Assembly (NCBI RefSeq): GCF_021088345.1
Contig: NZ_CP088156.1
Coordinates: 3,472,001-3,536,000 of the forward strand
Length of the DNA: 64,000 nucleotides
Source of the DNA: Bradyrhizobium ontarionense
GTDB lineage: Bacteria; Pseudomonadota; Alphaproteobacteria; Rhizobiales; Xanthobacteraceae
Reading direction: 5' to 3'
Position 1 is the first letter of the stretch; the number at the start of each line of letters is the position of its first letter. The notes beneath the pieces were generated by a model. It saw nothing but the letters and a program-made list of their open reading frames with translations. It was not told the origin of the DNA and searched no databases. A program made the position numbers and the translations under genes. Below are positions 7,899 to 21,594 of the stretch, one piece after another.

Positions 7899-8103
7899 AT
7901 CCTCGCCGGGAAGTCAATTTTTCCTAAGGCAGGGCTGCTGCAACCCGCGGCTGCAGCGACGTCACGCACCGTCCCGGCCTGCGAAAAAAATGCTGCGAAT
8001 CTGACTGTTCCCTTTGTGGTCGCCGAAAATGCTCTGCGCTATCGTCACCCAGGCGAGAGCGCAGCGACAGGCCAGCCCGGATCGAAGATCGCAGGTGAAG
8101 ATG

Positions 8104-10221
8104 ATGAAGACGTCGACGACCGATCTCGGCATCCCGACGATCTCGCCTTTCCGGCGGCACAGCGGAGCAACGGCCGTCGCGCTCGCCTGCGCGGCCATCG
8201 TGCTTAGCATCGTACTTGGCATCGTACTTGGCGCCGGAGCGGGCACGGCCCGCGCCGGCGAATCGGATGACTGCAGCCCGCGTCCGACCGCGAAGACGAT
8301 CGCGGCCTGCACGACCATCATCGATGACCAGACCCGCCCCGACGGCGATCACGTCCAGGCCTACGTCAATCGCGCCCGCGTCTACACCAACCAGGCCCAG
8401 CTCGAGCTCGGGCTTGCCGACGCCGAAGCGGCGCTGCGGCTGGACGGCCGCTCCGTGCCCGCCCTGCTCGCGCGTGGTCAGATCCTACTGCGGAAGAATT
8501 CGCTCGATGCCGCGCGGGCCGATTTCGATCGCGCCGTCGACATCGATCCCAAGGCCATCGGCGGCTATCTGTCGCGCGGAAATCTGCGCTTGCAGACCAG
8601 GAGCTTTCCGGAAGCCCTGAGCGATTTCGATGCGGCCCTCCGTCTTGCGCAGGATTCGCCGCCGGCCCATGTCGGACGCGGCCGGGCGCTGCTGGAAACC
8701 GGCGATCTCGATGGCGCGATGAACGAGATGAACCTCGCCATCGCCGCGGCCCCGATCAATGGCATCGCTTATTTCTGGCGTGGCCAGATCTATCGTCGCA
8801 AGGGCGACACGCAGCATGGGATCGAGGATTTTTCGCGGGCGATCGCGCAGAGCGGCGGCCGCGAGATCAACCCCTTGCTCGCGCGCGGCCGGCTGCTGCT
8901 GGCCAAGGGCGACTATCCGAAGGCCGCCGCGGACTTCAAGGCCGCGCTCGCGATCGCGCCGGACAATCCGGAAGCGAAGGAGTTGGTGAAGTCGGCCGAG
9001 GCGATGCAGGCCGAAGTCGGAAATTCGGCCACGCCGTCGCAAGATCGCCCGGCGGAGGCGAACGCGCCGCGCCCCAGCGTGGCAACGAACGCACCGGCGA
9101 CGCCGCAAGGCTGGCTCGAATCGGTCAAGCCGCTCGCGGCCCAGGGCAAATGGCAGGAGGTGGTCCAGAGTCTCGACCGGACGCTGGCACAGAAGCCGGA
9201 CGATGCGGCTGCTCTGCAATACCGCGCGCTCGCCCTGCTGCGCCTCAACCGCGCGGCCGAGGCCCGCAGCGATCTCGACCGGGCGCTGCGGATCAAGCCC
9301 GACGACGTCGTCTCGCTGTCCCTGCGCGGGTTGGCCCTTATCGCCGCGCGCCAGCTCGAGCTCGCGCGTACCGACATCCAGCATGCCCTGGATCTCCAGC
9401 CGAACCACCCACTCCCCCGCGCCTATCGCGGCATGATCAACCGGCTGCAGCGCAACTTTCCCGCGGCCATCGCCGATCTCGATCGCGCAATCGCGCTCAA
9501 TCCGAAGGACGGCGCCTCCTTCACGCAGCGCGGCCTGACCCGCATCGCCATGAACGAGGCCGACAAGTCCGTCGTCGATTTCGACCAGGCGCTGGCGCTC
9601 AATCCGCGCGACGACGATGCGCGCGCCGCGCGCGCTCTTGCGCTGCTGTTGAGGGGCAATGCCGGCGAAAGCCTGTCCGACCTCAACATCGTCCTCGAGC
9701 ATGATCCCAACAACCAGATCGCCCTGCTCGGGCGAGGCCTTGCCCTGATGACCACGGGGCAGCTCGACCGCGCCATCGTCGCGCTCAACCAGATCATCGG
9801 CAAGACCGCCGACGACAGCGCCGCGCGGCTGCTGCGCGCCCGCACCTATCTGGCCCAGCACGACCTGGCCCATGCCACCGCCGACATCGATCAGGTCGGG
9901 GTCGTCCGGCCCGACGACGCGGAGTACCTGACCGTGCGCGGTCTGCTGCACAACGCCACCAAGGACTATCAGCAGGCGATTGCCGATTTCGGCCAGGCCC
10001 TGGCCAAGCACGAGACCATCGAGAACTATATCGGGCGCGGCCAGGCCTATGAGGCCCGCAACGACACCGCCCGGGCCACCGCCGACTTCCGTCACGCCAT
10101 GGCCCTGACGCCGCGGAGCGTGTTCGACCTGGTGGCCCAGGCCTCGCTCAAGCAGAAGGTGGATCACCTGTCCAAGCAGCTGCCGTGCTCCGGTTCGCGC
10201 GGTTCTGGAACGTGCCTCTGA
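8104..10221 (+). CDS. Membrane-anchored TPR repeat protein
   Basis: About 705 aa from ATG 8104, chosen because AGGTGA lies 5 bases upstream; the frame is open from an ATG at 8014. A signal/anchor segment (AVALACAAIVLSIVLGIVLG) is followed by ARAGESDDCSP, then repeated 34-residue TPR units throughout (for example ADAEAALRLDG, ADFDRAVDIDP, SDLDRALRIKP, ADLDRAIALNP). A low-complexity linker (residues near 310-345) divides an N-terminal from a C-terminal TPR array. It probably scaffolds protein complexes at the periplasmic side of the membrane. The partner is unknown and nothing in the neighbourhood defines it. Confidence 0.9.
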   Translation: MKTSTTDLGIPTISPFRRHSGATAVALACAAIVLSIVLGIVLGAGAGTARAGESDDCSPRPTAKTIAACTTIIDDQTRPDGDHVQAYVNRARVYTNQAQLELGLADAEAALRLDGRSVPALLARGQILLRKNSLDAARADFDRAVDIDPKAIGGYLSRGNLRLQTRSFPEALSDFDAALRLAQDSPPAHVGRGRALLETGDLDGAMNEMNLAIAAAPINGIAYFWRGQIYRRKGDTQHGIEDFSRAIAQSGGREINPLLARGRLLLAKGDYPKAAADFKAALAIAPDNPEAKELVKSAEAMQAEVGNSATPSQDRPAEANAPRPSVATNAPATPQGWLESVKPLAAQGKWQEVVQSLDRTLAQKPDDAAALQYRALALLRLNRAAEARSDLDRALRIKPDDVVSLSLRGLALIAARQLELARTDIQHALDLQPNHPLPRAYRGMINRLQRNFPAAIADLDRAIALNPKDGASFTQRGLTRIAMNEADKSVVDFDQALALNPRDDDARAARALALLLRGNAGESLSDLNIVLEHDPNNQIALLGRGLALMTTGQLDRAIVALNQIIGKTADDSAARLLRARTYLAQHDLAHATADIDQVGVVRPDDAEYLTVRGLLHNATKDYQQAIADFGQALAKHETIENYIGRGQAYEARNDTARATADFRHAMALTPRSVFDLVAQASLKQKVDHLSKQLPCSGSRGSGTCL

Positions 10222-10374
10222 GGTTTTGACCGGCAATAATGCGGCGTCCGCTCGCTGGCGGTCGGTGATGGTTGCGGGCATTGCGGCGCCGAGGCCAGGC
10301 CGCAGCCCGCGCTTCCGGTCCTCGAATGACGTCTCGGGACCCGGACGCCGGCATCACCCCAGTTTCACACTTCG

Positions 10375-10391
10375 ATCAGATAATCTTATCG
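10375..10391. promoter_or_regulatory. Candidate OxyR operator upstream of katG
   Basis: ATCAGATAATCTTATCG contains the dyad GATAA-TC-TTATC and matches the element at the oxyR start (7882-7898) at 15 of 17 bases. It lies about 100 bp before the katG ATG. A wider inverted pair, CGATCAG and CTGATCG, brackets the region. Confidence 0.6.
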
Positions 10392-10470
10392 TGACAATCA
10401 CCAAACTCAATTTCCCCTGATCGAAGTAGCCGCGTAGGGTCCCGCCACCCACCCCAGGGGGGAACCATGA

Positions 10471-12672
<2,202 letters not shown>

Positions 12673-12697
12673 GGCGATCAACGGACTGAGTAAAAGG

Positions 12698-12727
12698 AAG
12701 CGGCGCTTCAGTGATGAAGCGCCGCTT
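12698..12727 (+). terminator. Rho-independent terminator after katG
   Basis: A perfect 13-bp stem (AAGCGGCGCTTCA, 12698-12710, with 12715-12727), a 4-base loop GTGA, and a following TTCTTATTT tract. It lies between katG and the convergent mltB-like gene and may serve both strands, since an A-rich run precedes the stem. Confidence 0.9.
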
Positions 12728-12765
12728 TTCTTATTTGCAGACGTCTTGTTGGTGGTGCGAGCGTC

Positions 12766-13578
12766 TCACCGCTCCGCGGCCGAGCCGCCGCCGTCGATCT
12801 GACGGCCCATCAGCGCGATCGCCTTCTGATAGACGCCGGCCGCGTTCCAGGCCTCGATGGCGGCGAAGTTCGGCTCGCCCGGCTGATAGCCGGCGCCTGC
12901 CTTCCAGCCATTGGCGCGCAGGAAATTCGCGGTCGAGGCCAGCGCGTTGGCGGCGACGTCGAGATTGCCGATGCCGTAGGCGAGGATGTTCTTCGGCATG
13001 AACTGGGTCTGTCCGACCTCGCCATGCATCGAGCCGCGGGACGAGCCCGACAGCACGCCGCGATCGATCAGCTTGAGCGCGGCATAGAGCTGCTCGGTGA
13101 AGAACTCCGGACGGCGGCAGTCATAGGCGAGCGTCGCGATCGACGAGAGCATGTGCTGATTGCCGCGCTGGCTGCCGAAGCCGCTCTCCATGCCCCAGAT
13201 CGCGATCAGCGGCCCGGGCGGGACGCCGTAACGCTGCTCGATGGAAGCGAACATCGCGGCCTGCGACTGCTTGAGCTGGCGCCCGCGCGCGACGATCGCC
13301 GCCGCGCCGCGCTTGGCGAGGAACTGATCGAGCGACAGGCCGAAGCTGCGCTGGCCGCGGTCGGCGGCAATCGTCGCCGACGCGTAGTTGGTCTGCATCA
13401 GCGCTGCGACCGCGGTGCCGCCGATTCCCTTGGTGCGGGCCTCCTCGCCGAACTCGCGCTTCCACGCCTCGAAGCCCGCGGGCGAGCTGCCGCACTGCGC
13501 CGCATGGGCTCCGCCCAGGCCTGCAAGCAGCGTCATTGCAGTCACAGCCGTTCTGATCATGGCTTGGCCCTTGGTCAT
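12766..13578 (-). CDS. Lytic murein transglycosylase (MltB-like)
   Basis: 270 aa periplasmic enzyme that cleaves peptidoglycan. A signal peptide (to about residue 26, GGAHAAQC) precedes the SLT_2/MltB domain. The catalytic glutamate is E131 in IAIWGMESGFG; QTQFMPKNILAYG and YDCRRPEFF are further family signatures. There is no C-terminal peptidoglycan-binding domain, so this is the short form. An internal ATG at 13560 is an alternative start. It is convergent with katG and lies about 360 bp from the divergent patatin gene. Confidence 0.93.
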   Translation of the reverse strand: MTKGQAMIRTAVTAMTLLAGLGGAHAAQCGSSPAGFEAWKREFGEEARTKGIGGTAVAALMQTNYASATIAADRGQRSFGLSLDQFLAKRGAAAIVARGRQLKQSQAAMFASIEQRYGVPPGPLIAIWGMESGFGSQRGNQHMLSSIATLAYDCRRPEFFTEQLYAALKLIDRGVLSGSSRGSMHGEVGQTQFMPKNILAYGIGNLDVAANALASTANFLRANGWKAGAGYQPGEPNFAAIEAWNAAGVYQKAIALMGRQIDGGGSAAER

Positions 13579-13935
13579 TCCGCCGTCCTCTCCTCCTGCA
13601 TGGCGCTCACGACATCCCTGAGCGGCTCATGAATCTGCGCCCGCGGCTTTGCGGATTTTGCATCGGCTGTGGGTGCCGCGCTGGTCGAACGGGCGCGAAC
13701 CTACCGGAAATGGCAACGAAGTCATAGCTGCCGGCACCAACCGAGGCCGGCTGGTTCCATCAACGGCTGCGACGCGCGATCCCCGTCGCATGAGCCAATC
13801 CCGCTTCGCCGGTCGCCGCCCGGCGCGCGGCTCCGGGAATCGTGATGAGGCGAGCGAACGATCGGACGTCTCGGAGCTTGATCATCGGCAGAAACAATAC
13901 CAAACGGTATCGTTTCTTAGTGTGGAGTGTAAGAC
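13579..13935. other. Intergenic region before the patatin gene
   Basis: 357 bp with no supported gene. Apart from the operator-like palindrome at 13902-13915, no structured element or conserved frame was seen. Confidence 0.5.
13902..13915. promoter_or_regulatory. Candidate TetR operator before the patatin gene
   Basis: AAACGGTATCGTTT, whose reverse complement AAACGATACCGTTT matches the element before the PepSY gene (15130-15142) at 12 of 13 positions. It lies 20 bp upstream of the GTG start of the patatin gene, where bound protein would block transcription. A TetR regulator is encoded downstream. Confidence 0.55.
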
Positions 13936-15099
13936 GTGCGACCTTGTCCAAGGCAAGCGGGCGGCGTGACCGCCGCAGTCTGCACGCTTGCACTCTTGCT
14001 CTCGGCCTGCGCATCCGTTCAGCGCGCAACCTATTCGGCTGATGATGCCAAGCGCGCCACGATCGACGGCTTCGGCTCCGTGCGGATGTGGGCCGACGCG
14101 CCTGCCGAGAGCTTCGACGTTGCATCGTTCAAGCCGAAACCGCAGCCGAGCCGGCCGTTCGCCTATCTTGCCCTTTCCGGAGGCGGCGGCGACGGCGCGT
14201 TCGGCGCCGGCATTCTCAACGGCTGGAGCGAAAGCGGCGCGCGTCCGGAATTCACGATCGTGTCGGGTGTCAGCACCGGCGCCCTGATCGCCCCCTTCGC
14301 CTTCCTCGGGCAGGCCTACGATCCGACGCTGAAGGAGATGTATACGAGTGGGCTCGCCAGCTCGTTCGCTGCCTCTCCCAACGCCCTGCGTGCCGTGTTC
14401 GGCTCATCGATCTTCGACGGCCAGCCGCTGCGCGACGCGATCAGCCATTATACGACGCCGGAGCTGCTGGAGGCGATCGCCAGGGAACACGCCAAGGGGC
14501 GCCGGCTCTTCGTCGTGACCACGGATCTGGACGCAGCCCGTCCTGTGCTGTGGAACATGGGCGAGATCGCGTCGGTGCGAACGCCACACGCGCTTGCACT
14601 GTTCCGGCAGGTGCTCACGGCGTCGGCCAGTGTTCCCGTCGCGTTTCCGCCGTCGCTGATCGCTGCCTCCGCGGACGGCAAAGCCATCGAGGAGATGCAT
14701 GTCGACGGCGGCGTCTCCACGCAGGTCTTCACCTTTCCGGACCGCCTGCTGATGCAGCCTGGCTCATCGCGACGCATGGCGTCGCCGGGGCCGGCGGTCT
14801 ATGTCATCATGAATGGCCGGATCTCGACCGAGTTCCAGCCGGTCGAGAACAGCGCCAAGGCGATCGCGATCCGCTCGCTCGGGATGAAGAGCAAGCGCGA
14901 GATTCAGAGCTATCTGCAGGCGACCTACCAGTTTGCCAAGCACAACGGGCTGGCCTTCAACATGACCGCGATCGACCCCTCCATTCCCGAGGGCCAGGGA
15001 GTGGGCTTCGATACCGACTACATGCGCTCGCTCTATGCGTTCGGTTACGACACCGCGCGTTCGGCGCGCCTCTGGATCCAGACACCACCGGTGCCGTGA
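13936..15099 (+). CDS. Patatin-like phospholipase, predicted lipoprotein
   Basis: 387 aa from a GTG start. The N-terminus has a lipoprotein signal with lipobox LLLSAC, so it should be anchored to a membrane. The patatin domain shows the glycine-rich oxyanion loop SGGGGDGAFGAG, the nucleophile elbow GVSTG (the usual GxSxG) and the catalytic DGG in MHVDGGVST. Predicted to hydrolyse acyl lipids. The candidate operator at 13902-13915 and the downstream PepSY and TetR genes suggest a small inducible unit. Confidence 0.92.
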   Translation: MRPCPRQAGGVTAAVCTLALLLSACASVQRATYSADDAKRATIDGFGSVRMWADAPAESFDVASFKPKPQPSRPFAYLALSGGGGDGAFGAGILNGWSESGARPEFTIVSGVSTGALIAPFAFLGQAYDPTLKEMYTSGLASSFAASPNALRAVFGSSIFDGQPLRDAISHYTTPELLEAIAREHAKGRRLFVVTTDLDAARPVLWNMGEIASVRTPHALALFRQVLTASASVPVAFPPSLIAASADGKAIEEMHVDGGVSTQVFTFPDRLLMQPGSSRRMASPGPAVYVIMNGRISTEFQPVENSAKAIAIRSLGMKSKREIQSYLQATYQFAKHNGLAFNMTAIDPSIPEGQGVGFDTDYMRSLYAFGYDTARSARLWIQTPPVP

Positions 15100-15129
15100 T
15101 CTTGACAAACCGGTGGAGCGTAATTATAG

Positions 15130-15142
15130 AACGATACAGTTT
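15130..15142. promoter_or_regulatory. Candidate TetR operator before the PepSY gene
   Basis: AACGATACAGTTT, near-identical to the reverse complement of the palindrome at 13902-13915. It lies about 70 bp upstream of the PepSY start. Confidence 0.5.
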
Positions 15143-15213
15143 CGTTTTAACACAACCGTTTTGCCGGGAATGCTCTACAAGCACCGACCGATGTCGGAGA
15201 CAGCAGGCACCAC

Positions 15214-15810
15214 ATGAGACGGATCATACTTTTTACCTTCATCCTGTTGTCATGGACGCCCCTTGCGCACGCTGTTGCCGATGCCGCGACCAGCGGGGCG
15301 CAGGTCCCCATGGATCCACAATCCTCCAACGCCAATGATCCGGCGCTGAGCCAGGAGGCAATCGATCGCGAGCTCGACAGGTTCCGCCGGACAGAGGTGT
15401 CGCTGCACCAGGCCTTGCGAATCGCCGAGCGGATCCATCCCGGTTCGAAAACCGCCGACATCAGCTTCGAGGGCGGGCTCGACGTCCCCGTCTACAAGGT
15501 CCGCACCCTGCAGAGTGGGCAGATTTGGGAGTCCGACATCGACGGCACGACAGCGAAAGTGCGCAACAGCGTGCTGTTCTCGACGGTGCAGGCGCTGAAC
15601 GACAGTGACCGCGACAGCCTGACCGCACTCAACGCCATGCGACTCAAGATGTCGGATGCGGTCCGCATCGCCGAACGATCCGCGGCCGGCAGGGCCATCA
15701 GCGGCGGCCTGATCAGCAAGGATGGCAAGCTCGCTTTCATCATCGTCGTCGTGAGCGGCAAGGATCTGAAGCAGGTGACCCTCGAACCGGCCGCGCTGCG
15801 GCGGCGCTGA
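15214..15810 (+). CDS. Secreted PepSY-domain protein
   Basis: 198 aa with an N-terminal signal peptide (IILFTFILLSWTPLAHA). Two PepSY-like repeats are visible: SLHQALRIAERIHPGSK with a following VYKVRTL strand (about 66-105), and MSDAVRIAERSAAGR with GKLAFIIVVV (about 148-188). PepSY proteins often inhibit or chaperone secreted hydrolases; a link to the adjacent patatin is possible but unproven. The ATG at 15214 follows a GGAG-containing leader. It converges on the tetR gene. Confidence 0.82.
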   Translation: MRRIILFTFILLSWTPLAHAVADAATSGAQVPMDPQSSNANDPALSQEAIDRELDRFRRTEVSLHQALRIAERIHPGSKTADISFEGGLDVPVYKVRTLQSGQIWESDIDGTTAKVRNSVLFSTVQALNDSDRDSLTALNAMRLKMSDAVRIAERSAAGRAISGGLISKDGKLAFIIVVVSGKDLKQVTLEPAALRRR

Positions 15811-15818
15811 GCTCGCGA

Positions 15819-16511
15819 CTACGACTTGGACTGCAGCGCCAGGAACGTCTTGACGCGTTCACGAACGAAGCCGGGCAGCTCCTTGCGGATGGTCCTTTCG
15901 CTGGCGCCCATCAAGGAGCGCATGATCATCGGCAGCACGATCAAATCGATGAAGATTTCGGCCAAGGCAGCCGACGCCTTCGATGGCGCGCGCCGGACGG
16001 ACATGCCGGACGCGCCGGTCGTCTCGGCCAGCAGCATCGCCACGGCATGGGTTGCCTGCTTGCGCGAGACCTCATGCAGCTGGCGGCTGAGATCCGGAAA
16101 ACGATAGGCCTCGCCGATCGTGACCCGCAACAGTCCGAGCGACTCCTTCAGCGCCCGATCGACGATGCTGATCGCAAGGCCGACCAGCTTCTCCTGGACC
16201 GTTCCCGCCGGCGGCGCATACGAATCGAAATTCATCAGCTCGTTGACGGACTGCCCCACAACGGCGGCGAACAAAGCGGGCTTGCCCGAGTAGCGCGCAT
16301 AGATCGTAGGCTTGCTCGCCGGCGCCCGTTCGGCGATCTCGTCGATGCTGGCGCCATCGAAGCCGCGCTCGAGAAACACCGCGCGCGCCGCGCCGATAAT
16401 CCGTTCTTCGATGTCGCCGGCCAACGCCTTAGGCGGCCGCCCCACCCGCCCGCGCAACATTTCCGTGCGGGCGACCTCCGTACGTTTCACCTTGGCCTGC
16501 GTGCGGGCCAT
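15819..16511 (-). CDS. TetR/AcrR-family transcriptional regulator
   Basis: About 230 aa. The HTH region reads RIIGAARAVFLERGFDGASIDEIAERAPASKPTIYARY in the protein (residues about 37-74; only its type is recognised here), followed by a ligand-binding domain with a C-terminal part typical of the AefR-like subgroup (IGEAYRFPDLSRQLHE). I chose the ATG at 16511 (MARTQAK) because the upstream in-frame extension to 16646 does not look coding. Likely regulator of the patatin and PepSY genes through the shared element described at 13902 and 15130. Confidence 0.9.
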   Translation of the reverse strand: MARTQAKVKRTEVARTEMLRGRVGRPPKALAGDIEERIIGAARAVFLERGFDGASIDEIAERAPASKPTIYARYSGKPALFAAVVGQSVNELMNFDSYAPPAGTVQEKLVGLAISIVDRALKESLGLLRVTIGEAYRFPDLSRQLHEVSRKQATHAVAMLLAETTGASGMSVRRAPSKASAALAEIFIDLIVLPMIMRSLMGASERTIRKELPGFVRERVKTFLALQSKS

Positions 16512-16655
16512 ACTCCACGACCTCGACTCGACATGACGGTATGCCGCCAAGGAATTACACGTTCTTGTCGGCACAGCAATAGAACGAGAGCTCAGGAGCA
16601 GCCATGCGCACGGTGGCGTACATAATCGGGAATACACGTCAGTCACAGGATCTCG

Positions 16656-17378
16656 TCACGAGGCGATCTCGGTGAGATCATCGAGCACCGCGAGCGCGCC
16701 ATCAAAACTGTCATCATGAAAATACAGGCTGCGGGTGATGAGCACCGGGACACCCGCGCGGGTCGCCGCCATCAGCCCATTGCCGGAATCCTCGATCGCG
16801 ATGCAGCTCGCAGCCGGCAGATCGAGCTGCGACAGCACCTCCAGATAGACGTCGGGCGCGGGCTTCTTGCGCGCGACATCGTCGGCGGCGACGACGGCGG
16901 CGAACATCGTCTCCCACTGCTCGCCCAGCACGGGTGCGAGCAGTGCATCGATATTGCCCCGCGTGGTCGTCGTAGCGATCGCAAGCCGCTGCTCGCGGCT
17001 CCGCGCTGCATCGAGCACCGCTCTGACGCCCGGCCGCAACGGGCATCCCTTGTCGGCCATCAGCGCGGCAAAACGTTCGGTCTTGACCCGATGAACCCTG
17101 GCGATGACCGCATCGCTCAAGGGCGGGCCGGAGCGGCGCATCTGGTCGAAGGCCCGGATGCGCTCCTTGCCGCCGGCGACGCGCAGCAACTCCTTGTAGA
17201 TCCTGCGGCCCCAGTGCCAGTCGATGGCGGTCGCTACGAAGGCTTCATTGAAGGCCTCGCGATGAATCTCCTCGGTCTCCGCCAGGGTGCCGTCGACATC
17301 GAAGATCAGGGCCCCGGCATCGGCGATCCGGCGCCTGATGTCGTCGAACGCTGAGTTCTTGACCAGCGCGAGACTCAT
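16656..17378 (-). CDS. cbbY: HAD phosphatase CbbY (xylulose-1,5-bisphosphate phosphatase)
   Basis: 240 aa haloacid-dehalogenase phosphatase. The nucleophile motif FDVDGTLAE begins the core, a helical cap follows, and [16 protein letters not shown] and IEDSGNGL are HAD motifs II-IV. CbbY removes xylulose-1,5-bisphosphate, a misfire product that inhibits red-type RuBisCO. It is the last gene of the cbb operon and overlaps cbbX by 4 bp. Confidence 0.95.
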   Translation of the reverse strand: MSLALVKNSAFDDIRRRIADAGALIFDVDGTLAETEEIHREAFNEAFVATAIDWHWGRRIYKELLRVAGGKERIRAFDQMRRSGPPLSDAVIARVHRVKTERFAALMADKGCPLRPGVRAVLDAARSREQRLAIATTTTRGNIDALLAPVLGEQWETMFAAVVAADDVARKKPAPDVYLEVLSQLDLPAASCIAIEDSGNGLMAATRAGVPVLITRSLYFHDDSFDGALAVLDDLTEIAS

Positions 17379-18325
17379 GGCTGGGCCTCCCCCGCCTTGA
17401 CTTCCGCCCTGACTTCCCCCTTGGCAAACACCCGGCTCGCCAGCACGTCACTGGCCTCGATCGACATCACGTCCTCGGACGTCAGCACGCGGTCGAGCCG
17501 CGAGACCAGCCGGTTGGCCTGGCGCAGGCGGATGCGATCCAGCGCATTGCGGATCGAGCGCGCATTGGAAAACAACGGTTGCGTGCGGCGAACCGCGATG
17601 TACTTCTCGAATGCCGCACGGGCGTCCGGCGTGAAGCGGTAGTTCTGGCCGTCCAGCATCAGATCGGCGATCGTCAGCAGCTCGCCCTCCGAATAATCCG
17701 GAAAATCGATGTGATGGGCGATGCGCGAGCGGAATCCGGGGTTGCTCTGGAAGAACTTCTCCATCCGGTCCGCATAGCCGGCGAGGATCACCACCAGATC
17801 CTCGCGCTGGGACTCCATGATCTGCAGCAGGATCTCGATCGACTCCTGGCCGTAGTCACGCTCGTTCTCGGGTCGGTAGAGATAGTAGGCCTCGTCGATG
17901 AAGAGGACGCCGCCCATCGCCTTCTTCAAGACCTCCTTGGTCTTCGGCGCGGTATGGCCGATGTATTGGCCGACGAGGTCGTCGCGCGTGACGCTGATGA
18001 CGTGGCCGCGGCGGACGAAGCCGAGCCGATGCAGGATGCCCGCCATGCGCAGCGCGACGGTGGTCTTGCCGGTGCCGGGATTGCCGGTGAACGACATGTG
18101 CAGGGTCGGAAACGTCGTCGCAAGCCCCATCTTCCGGCGGATCCGCTCCATCATCAGCAGCGAGGCGATCTCGCGGATCCGCGTCTTCACCGGGGCGAGC
18201 CCGACCAGCTCGCGGTCGAGCTGCGCCAGCACGGACGCGATGTCTACGTCCTCGAATTCGCGGCGCAGGTCGATCGTGTCGACCGGGGTCGCCTCGGTGG
18301 CATCCGCCTGCGTGGCCTGCATCAT
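17375..18325 (-). CDS. cbbX: Red-type RuBisCO activase CbbX
   Basis: 316 aa AAA+ ATPase that remodels inhibited form IC RuBisCO by pulling on the CbbL C-terminus. Walker [10 protein letters not shown], Walker [13 protein letters not shown] and the pore/sensor region [12 protein letters not shown] are present. The start at 18325 is chosen because GGAGC lies 9 bases upstream; the frame is open to 18391. It lies about 150 bp after cbbS and is coupled to cbbY. Confidence 0.97.
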   Translation of the reverse strand: MMQATQADATEATPVDTIDLRREFEDVDIASVLAQLDRELVGLAPVKTRIREIASLLMMERIRRKMGLATTFPTLHMSFTGNPGTGKTTVALRMAGILHRLGFVRRGHVISVTRDDLVGQYIGHTAPKTKEVLKKAMGGVLFIDEAYYLYRPENERDYGQESIEILLQIMESQREDLVVILAGYADRMEKFFQSNPGFRSRIAHHIDFPDYSEGELLTIADLMLDGQNYRFTPDARAAFEKYIAVRRTQPLFSNARSIRNALDRIRLRQANRLVSRLDRVLTSEDVMSIEASDVLASRVFAKGEVRAEVKAGEAQP

Positions 18326-18477
18326 TGGCTCGTGCTCCGTTTTACGAAGTTCGTATCGTGTTGCCGCACCTTCGTCTGCGAACGTCGGCAAACAGAGACG
18401 CGGCCAACAGATCGATGATCGCAGCGTCGCCGGCGCCGACGTCCCCGGAATCGACCGGAGACGTCGGCTCGATGCGA

Positions 18478-18894
18478 CTAGTAGCGTTCGCCTTCGGGAC
18501 GCTCGGCCGCGTACGACCGCGTGGAATAACGCTGATTGCGCCCGACGGTTTCCTGACGGTCGAGCCGGAAGCCGGGCTCATGCTTCGGCCGGTTGACGAT
18601 GAACGACAGCCGTGTCGACTCCCAGCCATGGCTGGAATCGAACGCCGAGATGCGGATGTAGCGATCGCCGTAGATCTTCCGGCACTCGGAAAGCTCCCGC
18701 ACGATGCCGGCGGCGTCGCGCAGGTCGAACATCGGCAGCCCCCACATCTCCCAATAGGTGTTGCGGGGATGCGGATCGTCGGTGAACTCGAGGTTCACGG
18801 CCCATCCCTTGTCGAGGCAGTACTGGATCTGAGCCGTGATCTGCTCGTCGGTCAGATCGGGCAGGAAGGAAAAGCAGCCTTGTGTCACACGCAT
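18478..18894 (-). CDS. cbbS: RuBisCO small subunit (form IC)
   Basis: 138 aa. It starts [19 protein letters not shown], has the family's [14 protein letters not shown] segment, and carries the C-terminal extension of red-type small subunits ([10 protein letters not shown]...RYSTRSY), which forms the beta-barrel of the holoenzyme. The ATG at 18894 has AGGAG 9 bases upstream; 17 extra upstream codons are unlikely to be translated. It follows cbbL by 74 bp. Confidence 0.97.
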   Translation of the reverse strand: MRVTQGCFSFLPDLTDEQITAQIQYCLDKGWAVNLEFTDDPHPRNTYWEMWGLPMFDLRDAAGIVRELSECRKIYGDRYIRISAFDSSHGWESTRLSFIVNRPKHEPGFRLDRQETVGRNQRYSTRSYAAERPEGERY

Positions 18895-18968
18895 GTTGAC
18901 GTCTCCTGATTGGCTGATACGGGCGAGCCGGTGTCCGGCCCGCATCGCGGCGGCGCATCGAACGATGG

Positions 18969-21547
<2,579 letters not shown>

Positions 21548-21594
21548 GTTCGTCTCCGTCCCTCTTCTGCGTCTGCGTTCTGTGCTGCGTTCTG

